Source: Chloroflexota bacterium (lineage in GTDB: Bacteria; Chloroflexota; Anaerolineae; Anaerolineales; Anaerolineaceae). From it: a stretch of DNA of 5,063 nt. Below the pieces are notes generated by a model. That model did not search any database, had not been told where the DNA came from, and saw nothing but the letters and a program-made list of their open reading frames with translations. The DNA is taken from the NCBI GenBank assembly GCA_011053085.1, contig DSBE01000057.1, forward strand, positions 1-5,063. The letters run 5' to 3'. Of the stretch, positions 1 to 5,063 are shown piece by piece (within the stretch, counting starts at the first letter, position 1; each line of letters starts with the position of its first letter). The translations under genes and the position numbers were made by a program.

Positions 1-647
1 ACCTGGAACAGCGCAAAAAGATCCTCACCTGGAGTCTCTATCTGCTCTGGCTATTGCCTATTGTCATTCTCCCAGGTCTAATTATGCCAGACAGCCCATA
101 TGGGCAACTGGTTCAGGCTGCATTCGTCAGGCTCACCAGCCTGTTCACCACGCAATCATATGTCGATCCTACAGAATCCACGATCGTATGGCGTAACTTT
201 GAATACATGTATGGCATCCCTCAATTACTCAATCACCCCTTCTTCGGCCTTGGTATGGGGGCGTTCTACCGTCCTTTCATCAGCAAGATCGATGGATACG
301 GCAACATGGGTCCGCATTACACCCACAACGGCCATCTATGGGTTGCAATGAAGGGTGGTCTGCTTACATGGTTGGCATTAATGGCCTTCTTGACCATTTT
401 TATCGTCCAAGGTTTGAAGAAATGGCGGCAAGTAACTGACCCCGGTATGCAGAGTTTGGCATTGGGATTCACCTTAGTGGGTTTTTCAGTGATCATTGCA
501 TCCATTTTGCACCCCATTATCATCACCCTTTTCTGGACACCGTTGCTGGGAATAATATTCGCCATCAATCATGTCATCTTTAAGTTGTATACTGAGGATA
601 CAGACAACCCACAAACCGAAGCATTGCCAGCCGGTTACCAAACCTGA
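1..647 (+). CDS. O-antigen ligase/polymerase-like membrane protein, C-terminal part
   Basis: The 5' end lies outside the window. The frame is open from base 3, so the TTG at 54 is an internal Leu codon and not the start. About 214 residues are visible. They show a membrane segment (visible residues ~7-28), a long loop (~29-110), then three hydrophobic stretches (~110-135, ~147-170, ~172-195) and a short polar tail. The loop carries features typical of the Wzy_C / O-antigen ligase (WaaL/RfaL-like) family: an Arg in VWRNFEYM (R64), the HPFFGLGMGAF segment (78-88), and a HNGHL motif (108-112) followed by KGG just before a membrane helix, matching the family's HNxxLxxxxxxG pattern. Such proteins move or polymerise lipid-linked glycans at the outer face of the cytoplasmic membrane. 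Whether this one is a ligase, a polymerase or a protein glycosyltransferase cannot be told from the C-terminus. It ends at TGA 645-647 and is followed by a terminator. Confidence 0.78.
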   Translation, partial: LEQRKKILTWSLYLLWLLPIVILPGLIMPDSPYGQLVQAAFVRLTSLFTTQSYVDPTESTIVWRNFEYMYGIPQLLNHPFFGLGMGAFYRPFISKIDGYGNMGPHYTHNGHLWVAMKGGLLTWLALMAFLTIFIVQGLKKWRQVTDPGMQSLALGFTLVGFSVIIASILHPIIITLFWTPLLGIIFAINHVIFKLYTEDTDNPQTEALPAGYQT

Positions 648-671
648 TTTCTAACAGCGAATATCAAAAAC

Positions 672-708
672 AACAACCTGGATAGTTCCGTAGAATTCAG
701 GTTGTTTT
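672..708 (+). terminator. Rho-independent terminator after the O-antigen ligase-like gene
   Basis: The arms AACAACCTG (672-680) and CAGGTTGTT (698-706) are perfectly complementary over 9 bp. Three more pairs, one of them G-T, extend the stem inward (681-683 with 695-697) and leave an 11-base loop. The 3' arm runs into TTATTT (707-712), a short T-rich tail. It sits 25 bases after the stop of the upstream gene, where a terminator is expected. Confidence 0.8.
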
Positions 709-732
709 ATTTAAAACAAGTGATGCTACAAT
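702..732 (+). promoter_or_regulatory. Candidate promoter of the Ser/Thr kinase gene
   Basis: An extended -10 element is visible: TG (724-725), one base, then TACAAT (727-732). The best -35 match is TTGTTT (702-707) with a long 19-base spacer, so the extended -10 probably carries most of the recognition. A start of transcription near 739-740 would give a leader of about 30 bases, with AGGAGAGG (760-767) as ribosome binding site just before ATG 771. The -35 hexamer lies inside the 3' arm of the preceding terminator. Confidence 0.5.
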
Positions 733-770
733 ACAGGTAAACAAAATTTCCTTGGCTTCAGGAGAGGTAC

Positions 771-2288
771 ATGGCAGAAGGTTCTTCGAACCAAATGACC
801 AAACGCTACCAGGTAATCAAAAAATTGGGTGAAGGCGGCATGGCAACAGTTTTCCATGCCTTTGACCATGTCCTGGAACGCGATGTTGCTATCAAGGTCA
901 TCAAAGTAGCCAGTGATAGTACCTCCAGCACTGAACACATCATCAAAAGATTTGAACGCGAAGTTAAAACACTCGCGAAATTGACTCACCCGAATATCGT
1001 ACACATCCATGATTTTGGGCGCTTTCAAGAAAAACCTTATCTGATCATGGAGTATCTACCAGGCGGAACCCTCGAAGACTATCTCGGCAGACAAACCCCT
1101 TACCCAAAAGCGTCGCAACTGCTGCTGCCCATCGCTGAAGCGCTTCATTATGCCCACCGGCAGAACATACTCCATCGCGATGTAAAACCCGCCAACATCC
1201 TTTTTAACGCGGAAAACCACCCATTCCTGACCGATTTCGGCATCGCCAAAATCCTCAGCACCGACAGCACTCTCCCATCGACCAACCTGACCCAGAGTGG
1301 TATGGGCATTGGCACCCCTGAGTATATGGCGCCCGAGCAATGGCACGGCCAGTTTTCGCAGCAATCAGACATTTACGCCCTCGGTATCATTTTCTACGAA
1401 TTGGTGACAGGACACAAACCTTTTGAAGCTGACACCCCCGCCGCCATTCTGATGAGACAAATGATGGAAGACCCTCCCCATCCTGCAGAATTTGTGGAGA
1501 ACCTTCCTCCCTCAGTGGCGAGTTTCATGCTGAAAATTCTCGAAAGAGATGTGGAATTTCGTTATTCGACCATGGAAGAGGTAGTTAGCGAGTTGCGAAA
1601 CTTTGCCAATGAAACCTTTGTGGCAACACCCCCCTACAGAACCCAATCAGCAAAGGCTGCAAAAATAAAGAACGCAAGTAATGCGATAGACACCTTGAGA
1701 GATGAATCAGAGACCACAGAAAATACGACCAAAGAGACGGTGAAACCAACCGCTGTTGCAAAAGTTGCCAAAGGCTTTGGGAAAGTTTTCCAGCAGGTCA
1801 TGATCTCTTTGGTGATCATTGCCATTGTTCTCACGATCATCCTGGTGATCGGCACTGTGTACATATTTGGGCTTTTCAGCAGGCAAGCCATTCAAACAGC
1901 CTTCTATGAGGATGTGTATCGCGAAGAAACCTACCGCATCACACAGGAAAATTTAAACCAGGATATCGATGAACAATTGATGCCGTTTTTTGAAGATATT
2001 GCCGACGACATTGATGCTAACCTGGTCTATCCAGACACACTTGAACTCATTCTGTATCGCAACGAAGATATTCATTACCTGACTACTTACATTTCCTTAA
2101 AAAATGGCTATCCTGCTTTTACCGTGGATTCGCTAAATGGGAAGCCTCTGCTCTTCGTCCGCGGCATCTTATCAGCACAATTGAATCGGGGGATGAGAAA
2201 TGTCCTTGACGAAAAAGGTATCTTTGTTAACCAGATTTTCGTAACCGATGATGCCATCGATTATGGGGTTACACCTCGCAAACCTTAA
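771..2288 (+). CDS. Transmembrane Ser/Thr protein kinase (PknB-type kinase domain, novel C-terminal domain)
   Basis: This 505-residue protein has a cytoplasmic kinase domain (~13-278), a Ser/Thr/Lys-rich linker (~284-340), one membrane helix (~343-369) and a C-terminal domain (~370-505) that should lie outside the membrane. All key kinase elements are present: glycine loop GEGGMATV (20-27), VAIK with Lys42, a helix-C Glu (Glu64), HRDVKPAN (135-142) with catalytic Asp137 and Asn142, DFG (155-157), GTPEYMAPEQ (181-190), Asp200 in SDIYALG, and Arg264 of the last subdomain. An active, HRD-type kinase is therefore likely, with Thr/Ser in 163-182 as possible activation-loop phosphosites. The tail has no PASTA, TPR, WD40 or NHL repeat. 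Its pattern (YRITQENLN at 388-396, LNGKPLL at 455-461, a helical LSAQLNRGM at 467-475, then a strand at 486-498) vaguely recalls LmeA/DUF2993-like lipid-binding domains, which is a guess. ATG 771 is chosen because AGGAGAGG precedes it closely; Met9 lacks such a site. Its substrates are unknown. The stop overlaps the stop of the convergent gene. Confidence 0.93.
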   Translation: MAEGSSNQMTKRYQVIKKLGEGGMATVFHAFDHVLERDVAIKVIKVASDSTSSTEHIIKRFEREVKTLAKLTHPNIVHIHDFGRFQEKPYLIMEYLPGGTLEDYLGRQTPYPKASQLLLPIAEALHYAHRQNILHRDVKPANILFNAENHPFLTDFGIAKILSTDSTLPSTNLTQSGMGIGTPEYMAPEQWHGQFSQQSDIYALGIIFYELVTGHKPFEADTPAAILMRQMMEDPPHPAEFVENLPPSVASFMLKILERDVEFRYSTMEEVVSELRNFANETFVATPPYRTQSAKAAKIKNASNAIDTLRDESETTENTTKETVKPTAVAKVAKGFGKVFQQVMISLVIIAIVLTIILVIGTVYIFGLFSRQAIQTAFYEDVYREETYRITQENLNQDIDEQLMPFFEDIADDIDANLVYPDTLELILYRNEDIHYLTTYISLKNGYPAFTVDSLNGKPLLFVRGILSAQLNRGMRNVLDEKGIFVNQIFVTDDAIDYGVTPRKP

Positions 2289-3196
2289 GCGGTTAACAGC
2301 CATATCAGAGGGGTCAGTGTAAATGGACTTAAAACAGTTGCGATGGTGATCGCTGCCGTAACAAATTCCGGGTTGGTATCATACTCAGTCGCCAGCACCG
2401 TGGCGGTCACCGCCCCGGGCATGCCAGCCTGAAGAATGCTGACCTGCTGTACCAGCCCAGTCATGCCAGCGAGTGAGGACAGTCCCAGCATAATCAACGG
2501 CCCTGCCACCAACCGCGCACTGGTGCTGATGAACAAGGCGCGGATATTTTCCCGCAGGTTGGCTTTCTGTAATTGCATGCCCAACAAAACCAACATGGTA
2601 GGTATGGCGGCATCTGCCATCAGATCCACCGCCCTGCCAACCGGCAGCGGTAGTGACCAGCCAGTGAAATACATGACCACCGCCAGAAGCACACCATACA
2701 ACATCGGCAGTTTCACCAAACTCAACAACGAAGTTTTGATATCAGCTTTGCCCAGAGAAGCAACAATTACCCCGGCACTATAGGACATGATCACGGTGAT
2801 GATCGTCACTACTGTTCCATAGGCCAATCCTTCCTCACCAAATACAAATAATGTTACCGGAATGCCCATATTGCCAGTATTCAGCAGCATAGCTGGCAGC
2901 ACCATCGCCATGGTCATCTCGCGACTGTATCCCAAAGCTTTGCCTATCAGAAAAACTAGCAGCGCCACTAACAACATCGTAGCTATCGTGATCACGGCCA
3001 TCCGCAACAGAGGGATTTCCGGGGTTATGTAACGTTGGATCAAAGTGAAAACAAGCGCCGGGCTGAAAATGTAAAATAAGACCTTGGAAACATGGCGTGC
3101 CTCCAAATCGGTTTTCCAGGAAAGCACATAACCAGCAGCGGCTGCCAGAAAAATCGGCAGGAGGTTTTCAAAAAAAATATTCAAAAGATCAAACAT
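2285..3196 (-). CDS. AEC family (auxin efflux carrier-like) transporter
   Basis: This 303-residue, almost entirely hydrophobic protein has about ten membrane segments in two halves separated by a polar stretch near 147-158, the usual size and layout of the AEC family (Mem_trans, PF03547). Recognisable family signatures are SPALVF (45-50) in the second helix, NTGNMGIP (106-113) with the helix-breaking Asn/Pro of the first half, AIPTMLVLLGMQL (197-209), and QAGMPGAVTATVLATEYD (256-273) with the matching break in the second half. Bacterial members move organic acids or other small anions (malate and malonate carriers such as MdcF are known examples); the substrate here cannot be read from sequence. 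ATG (CAT on + at 3194-3196) is preceded by the weak purine-rich site AGAAAGAG (3203-3210) six bases away. It is transcribed divergently from the ABC-F gene and convergently with the kinase gene, sharing TTAA at the stops, so no dedicated intergenic terminator exists. Confidence 0.9.
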   Translation of the reverse strand: MFDLLNIFFENLLPIFLAAAAGYVLSWKTDLEARHVSKVLFYIFSPALVFTLIQRYITPEIPLLRMAVITIATMLLVALLVFLIGKALGYSREMTMAMVLPAMLLNTGNMGIPVTLFVFGEEGLAYGTVVTIITVIMSYSAGVIVASLGKADIKTSLLSLVKLPMLYGVLLAVVMYFTGWSLPLPVGRAVDLMADAAIPTMLVLLGMQLQKANLRENIRALFISTSARLVAGPLIMLGLSSLAGMTGLVQQVSILQAGMPGAVTATVLATEYDTNPEFVTAAITIATVLSPFTLTPLIWLLTA

Positions 3197-3225
3197 TGCA
3201 CACTCTTTCTACATTGTATCGATAT

Positions 3226-3260
3226 GACTGTTGCAGTTCACCTTGCGGCACGCCGCAGTC
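3226..3260. repeat. Inverted repeats upstream of the AEC transporter gene (possible operator)
   Basis: Three short dyads cluster here: ACTG-TTG-CAGT (3227-3237), TGCGG-CACG-CCGCA (3244-3257), and an outer pair GACTG (3226-3230) with CAGTC (3256-3260). They lie beside the candidate -10 of the transporter gene, around its expected transcription start, where a repressor site or a leader hairpin would act. No T-run follows on either strand, so a terminator is unlikely. No known operator consensus was recognised. Confidence 0.3.
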
Positions 3261-3292
3261 ATTATAAACGAAACAATCTTTCTTCTTGCCAA
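3261..3292 (-). promoter_or_regulatory. Candidate promoter of the AEC transporter gene
   Basis: Read on the minus strand, a perfect TATAAT occupies 3266 down to 3261. The best -35-like hexamer, TTGGCA (3292-3287), is 20 bases away, which is longer than usual, and no TGn extension is present. Transcription would start near 3254, giving a leader of about 58 bases. The call rests mainly on the perfect -10 and its position. Confidence 0.35.
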
Positions 3293-3299
3293 AACCTTG

Positions 3300-3308
3300 T
3301 GATATAAT
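3300..3308 (+). promoter_or_regulatory. Extended -10 promoter of the ABC-F gene
   Basis: TGATATAAT is a perfect extended -10 (TGnTATAAT). No good -35 is found at 16-18 bases upstream, where the sequence is only T/C-rich, as is common for extended -10 promoters. A start near 3315 would leave a leader of about 115 bases before ATG 3431, long enough to hold regulatory structure. It is the mirror partner of the minus-strand promoter about 35 bases away. Confidence 0.55.
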
Positions 3309-3322
3309 GCAATAAAATTCAT

Positions 3323-3338
3323 AGTGAAAAAGTGAAAA
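3323..3338 (+). repeat. Tandem 8-base repeat in the ABC-F leader
   Basis: AGTGAAAA occurs twice head to tail (3323-3330 and 3331-3338), just after the expected transcription start. The second copy supplies weak purine-rich sequence immediately before the ATG of the possible leader ORF at 3338. It could be chance in an A-rich leader. Confidence 0.5.
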
Positions 3339-3355
3339 TGACAGACATTCAGTAA
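3338..3355 (+). CDS. Possible five-codon leader peptide (MTDIQ)
   Basis: ATG 3338 to TAA 3353-3355 encodes MTDIQ within the 5' leader of the ABC-F gene, ending 22 bases before the hairpin at 3378. Short leader ORFs are known to control several antibiotic-resistance ABC-F genes by ribosome-dependent attenuation, so its position is suggestive. Against it, the ribosome binding site is weak (AGTGA only) and a five-codon ORF easily arises by chance. Confidence 0.15.
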   Translation: MTDIQ

Positions 3356-3377
3356 TCCAACAACAGCATAGTATTAT

Positions 3378-3417
3378 CTCTCTCACGAAAGAGAGCTGCT
3401 TTTCTTGTTCTTGTTTT
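3378..3417 (+). terminator. Candidate leader attenuator hairpin upstream of the ABC-F gene
   Basis: CTCTCT (3378-3383) pairs with AGAGAG (3390-3395) across a six-base loop, followed by an interrupted T-rich run (3400-3417: TTTTC, TTGTTC, TTGTTTT). It has the form of a weak rho-independent terminator lying between the promoter at 3300-3308 and the start codon at 3431, which would make it an attenuator rather than an end-of-gene terminator. The stem is short and the T-run is broken by C and G, so termination would be partial at best. GGAG (3421-3424), the ABC-F ribosome binding site, lies right after it. Confidence 0.35.
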
Positions 3418-3430
3418 ACTGGAGTCACAC

Positions 3431-3739
3431 ATGTTAACAGTCAATCGCATATCCAAATCCTACAACCTTGATCTTGTCTTGGATCAAGTCACATTCACGA
3501 TCAAGCCTCGCGATCGAGTTGGTTTGATCGGTGTCAATGGATCAGGAAAATCAACCATCATGCGCATCTTGATCGGTGAAGAAACCGCTGACAGTGGCAC
3601 CTATCAATTAACTCCGCCTGATCTGACCGTAGGATACCTATCTCAGGGGCTCGAAATCCCCGATACACTTTCCATTGGTGCCTATTTATCTTCGCTTGCT
3701 GCCACCACAGAAGATATCGAGGAAAATTCCAGCGAGTAA
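3431..3739 (+). CDS. ABC-F family ATPase, N-terminal fragment (frame broken)
   Basis: This is the first 102 residues of an ABC-F twin-ATPase: start of nucleotide-binding domain 1 with strand MLTVNRISKSY, Walker A GVNGSGKST (34-42, bases 3530-3556) and the Q-loop VGYLSQ (67-72). ATG 3431 has GGAG (3421-3424) at six bases and matches the usual ABC-F N-terminus (short strand, then KSY with the aromatic that stacks on adenine). The frame stops at TAA 3737-3739 in the arm-like helical hairpin that follows the Q-loop, while the missing remainder of the domain is encoded downstream in frame 1. Alone this piece lacks the signature, Walker B and all of domain 2, and could not be a working ATPase. It most likely belongs to one gene with the downstream segment. 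Confidence 0.85.
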   Translation: MLTVNRISKSYNLDLVLDQVTFTIKPRDRVGLIGVNGSGKSTIMRILIGEETADSGTYQLTPPDLTVGYLSQGLEIPDTLSIGAYLSSLAATTEDIEENSSE

Positions 3740-3742
3740 GCA
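3720..3742 (+). other. Frameshift site splitting the ABC-F gene
   Basis: The N-terminal frame (codons at 3431, 3434 and so on) ends in GAG TAA at 3734-3739, while family-like sequence resumes in the frame whose codons start at 3739 (AGC ACC GCT CTG, reading STAL). Adding one base inside TAA, for example GAG TTA AGC, gives ...NSSELSTALSHKPDDL, which fits the helical arm of ABC-F proteins without any gap. Frame 1 is open from 3622, so the shift could formally lie anywhere in 3622-3739, but frame-2 residues look genuine up to about 3736. No homopolymer longer than AAAA and no standard X-XXY-YYZ slippery heptamer was found. Confidence 0.75.
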
Positions 3743-3774
3743 CCGCTCTGTCACACAAACCGGACGATCTGGTC

Positions 3775-5063
3775 ATGCAACAAGAATATGATCAATTGCT
3801 GACCCGGCTATCTGCCTCTATGAATGATCAGGCTTCTGTTGCCGGGATGCTGCATGTTTTTGGTTTGGATGCCTTTGACGCTGATACGCCGATCACACAT
3901 CTGAGCGGTGGCCAAAAAACCCGCCTTATCCTGGCAGGCATCTTAATGGCCAATCCTCAGCTTTTGCTGCTGGATGAACCCACCAATCACCTCGATATCA
4001 CTATGCTGGAATGGCTTGAAAACTGGCTGAACCACTACCATGGCGCGGCTTTGATCGTGTCACATGACCGCACATTTCTAAACAACACCGTCAATGCCAT
4101 CCTGCGCATCGATACCCGCTCCCACCAGATAAAACGCTACGAAGGCAATTACACTGAATACCTTGAGCAGCGTCTAAATGAGCAGGAACGTGAATGGCAG
4201 ACCTACCAGAACCAACAGGAAGAAATCGCCCGTTTGACAGCCAGCGCAGCCCAGGTGCGCTCGAAGGCGACATTTCGAAAAGGAGGTAAATCAGATGTAA
4301 AAGCCGGTACGGATGGATTCACCGCTGGTTTCTTCAAGAACCGCGCATTAGAAACCGTACGACGGGCAAAATCTATCGAGAAACGCGTCGACCGTCTGAT
4401 GACGGGTGAAGATCACATCGACAAACCCAAACCCGATTGGGAAATGAAGATTGATTTCAGCGAAATTCCAGAAAGCGGCCGCGATGTGTTGGTCATTGAG
4501 AATCTCGTCATTGGTTATCAACAACCCCTTTTGGATGAGATCAACCTGATCCTCCGTTATGGACAGCGCTGCGTCCTGACGGGTGAGAATGGCAGTGGAA
4601 AAACCACCCTCATCAAGACCATCCTTGGTCAAATGCCTGCGCTTCAAGGCAGTGTTCGTCTGGGAAGCAATGTAAAAGTCGGTTATATGGCACAGGAGCA
4701 GGAAAACCTGCCGCCAGAACTGAATCCTTACGAAACACTGTATCGTCTGGGTATCATGAATGAAACCCAGACCCGTTACCATCTGGCGAAATTCCTGTTC
4801 AAAGGAGACGACGTTTTTGTCCCCAACCAAAACCTGTCCTATGGTGAACGAGCGCGCCTGACACTGGCTTGTCTGGTGGCTGAAGGCTGTAATTTTTTAT
4901 TGCTGGATGAGCCAATCAACCACCTTGATATCCCTTCGCGTACACAATTTGAACAGGCACTCTCCGCCTTTCAAGGCACCATCCTGGCAGTCATCCATGA
5001 CCGCTTCTTTATAGAACGGTTTGCCACCGAAATATGGCAGGTGGTAAATCACCGCATCAATCA
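3775..5063 (+). CDS. ABC-F family ATPase, main part in shifted frame (3' end outside window)
   Basis: Family sequence in this frame begins at about 3739; ATG 3775 is the first Met available if the part were translated alone, but no ribosome binding site precedes it. It encodes the rest of domain 1, with signature LSGGQ (3901-3915), Walker B LLLLDEPTNHLD (3961-3996) and H-switch SHDR (4060-4071). A charged helical linker follows (~4174-4440, about 88 residues, the ribosome-contacting region in ABC-F factors). Domain 2 has Walker A GENGSGKTT (4582-4608), Q-loop VGYMAQEQ (from 4678), signature LSYGE (4834-4848), Walker B LLLDEPINHLD, and IHDRFF in place of SHDR. Two cytosolic ABC domains without membrane segments define ABC-F, whose members act on ribosomes, either as housekeeping translation factors or in protection against ribosome-targeting antibiotics. 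Which of these applies cannot be decided here. About 544 residues of the restored protein are visible, close to full length. Both Walker B Glu are kept, so ATPase function is plausible if the frame is restored. Confidence 0.88.
   Translation, partial: MQQEYDQLLTRLSASMNDQASVAGMLHVFGLDAFDADTPITHLSGGQKTRLILAGILMANPQLLLLDEPTNHLDITMLEWLENWLNHYHGAALIVSHDRTFLNNTVNAILRIDTRSHQIKRYEGNYTEYLEQRLNEQEREWQTYQNQQEEIARLTASAAQVRSKATFRKGGKSDVKAGTDGFTAGFFKNRALETVRRAKSIEKRVDRLMTGEDHIDKPKPDWEMKIDFSEIPESGRDVLVIENLVIGYQQPLLDEINLILRYGQRCVLTGENGSGKTTLIKTILGQMPALQGSVRLGSNVKVGYMAQEQENLPPELNPYETLYRLGIMNETQTRYHLAKFLFKGDDVFVPNQNLSYGERARLTLACLVAEGCNFLLLDEPINHLDIPSRTQFEQALSAFQGTILAVIHDRFFIERFATEIWQVVNHRIN

Noticed and set aside
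54..56. TTG at 54 as start of the first gene
   Set aside because: The frame is open upstream to the window edge and encodes a hydrophobic segment continuous with the membrane helix; the protein is a C-terminal part of a longer family member.
726..1364. Minus-strand open frames opposite the kinase domain
   Set aside because: They overlap the conserved glycine loop to APE motifs of the kinase on the plus strand and show no family features; they are antisense shadows.
2402..2414. GC-rich hairpin GGCGG-TCA-CCGCC as terminator of the kinase gene
   Set aside because: It lies within the AEC coding sequence (Ala/Val-rich codons) and has no T-run after it on either strand.
3092..3428. Short open frames on both strands across the AEC/ABC-F intergenic region
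   Set aside because: They overlap the promoters and the AEC start, have no ribosome binding sites, and their translations show no recognisable features.
3719..3733. Programmed -1 slippage at GAG GAA AAT TCC
   Set aside because: The bases do not form a standard X-XXY-YYZ heptamer, slipping would cause mismatches in the P or A site, and the shifted reading (GKFQRV) fits the family less well than a single missing base at 3737-3739.
4348..4830. Long minus-strand open frame of 160 codons
   Set aside because: It lies fully opposite the ABC-F linker and domain 2, whose Walker A and Q-loop are unmistakable on the plus strand; its own protein shows no recognisable domain.

Overview
The window looks like bacterial chromosome with roughly balanced base composition and closely packed genes on both strands. 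A one-pass, Hanks-type Ser/Thr kinase, an O-antigen ligase-like protein and extended -10 promoters (TGnTAnAAT) fit a Chloroflexota (Anaerolineae-like) genome. This assignment is inference from gene style only; no rRNA or marker gene is present.

Layout. Bases 1-647 (+) are the 3' part of an O-antigen ligase/polymerase-like membrane protein. A rho-independent terminator (672-708) closes it, and the promoter of the next gene is built into the same 120-base gap. Bases 771-2288 (+) encode a 505-residue transmembrane Ser/Thr protein kinase with an uncharacterised C-terminal domain that probably lies outside the membrane. Its stop codon overlaps the stop codon of a convergent gene, 2285-3196 (-), an AEC-family (auxin efflux carrier-like) transporter. 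A 234-base divergent intergenic region (3197-3430) holds candidate promoters for both flanking genes, inverted repeats, a short tandem repeat, a possible tiny leader ORF and a hairpin followed by a T-rich run. Bases 3431 to the window end (+) encode an ABC-F family twin-ATPase. As given, it is split by a one-base reading-frame break near 3737-3739, after which the rest of the protein continues in another frame and runs off the window.

The four genes do not form an obvious pathway: cell-surface polysaccharide synthesis, envelope or stress signalling, solute efflux, and a ribosome-associated ATPase. Each appears to have its own promoter. The points most worth following are the broken ABC-F frame, the possible attenuator-type leader in front of it, and the C-terminal domain of the kinase. 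I found no CRISPR array, tRNA, rRNA, insertion sequence or phage gene, and I cannot claim a new multi-gene system here.
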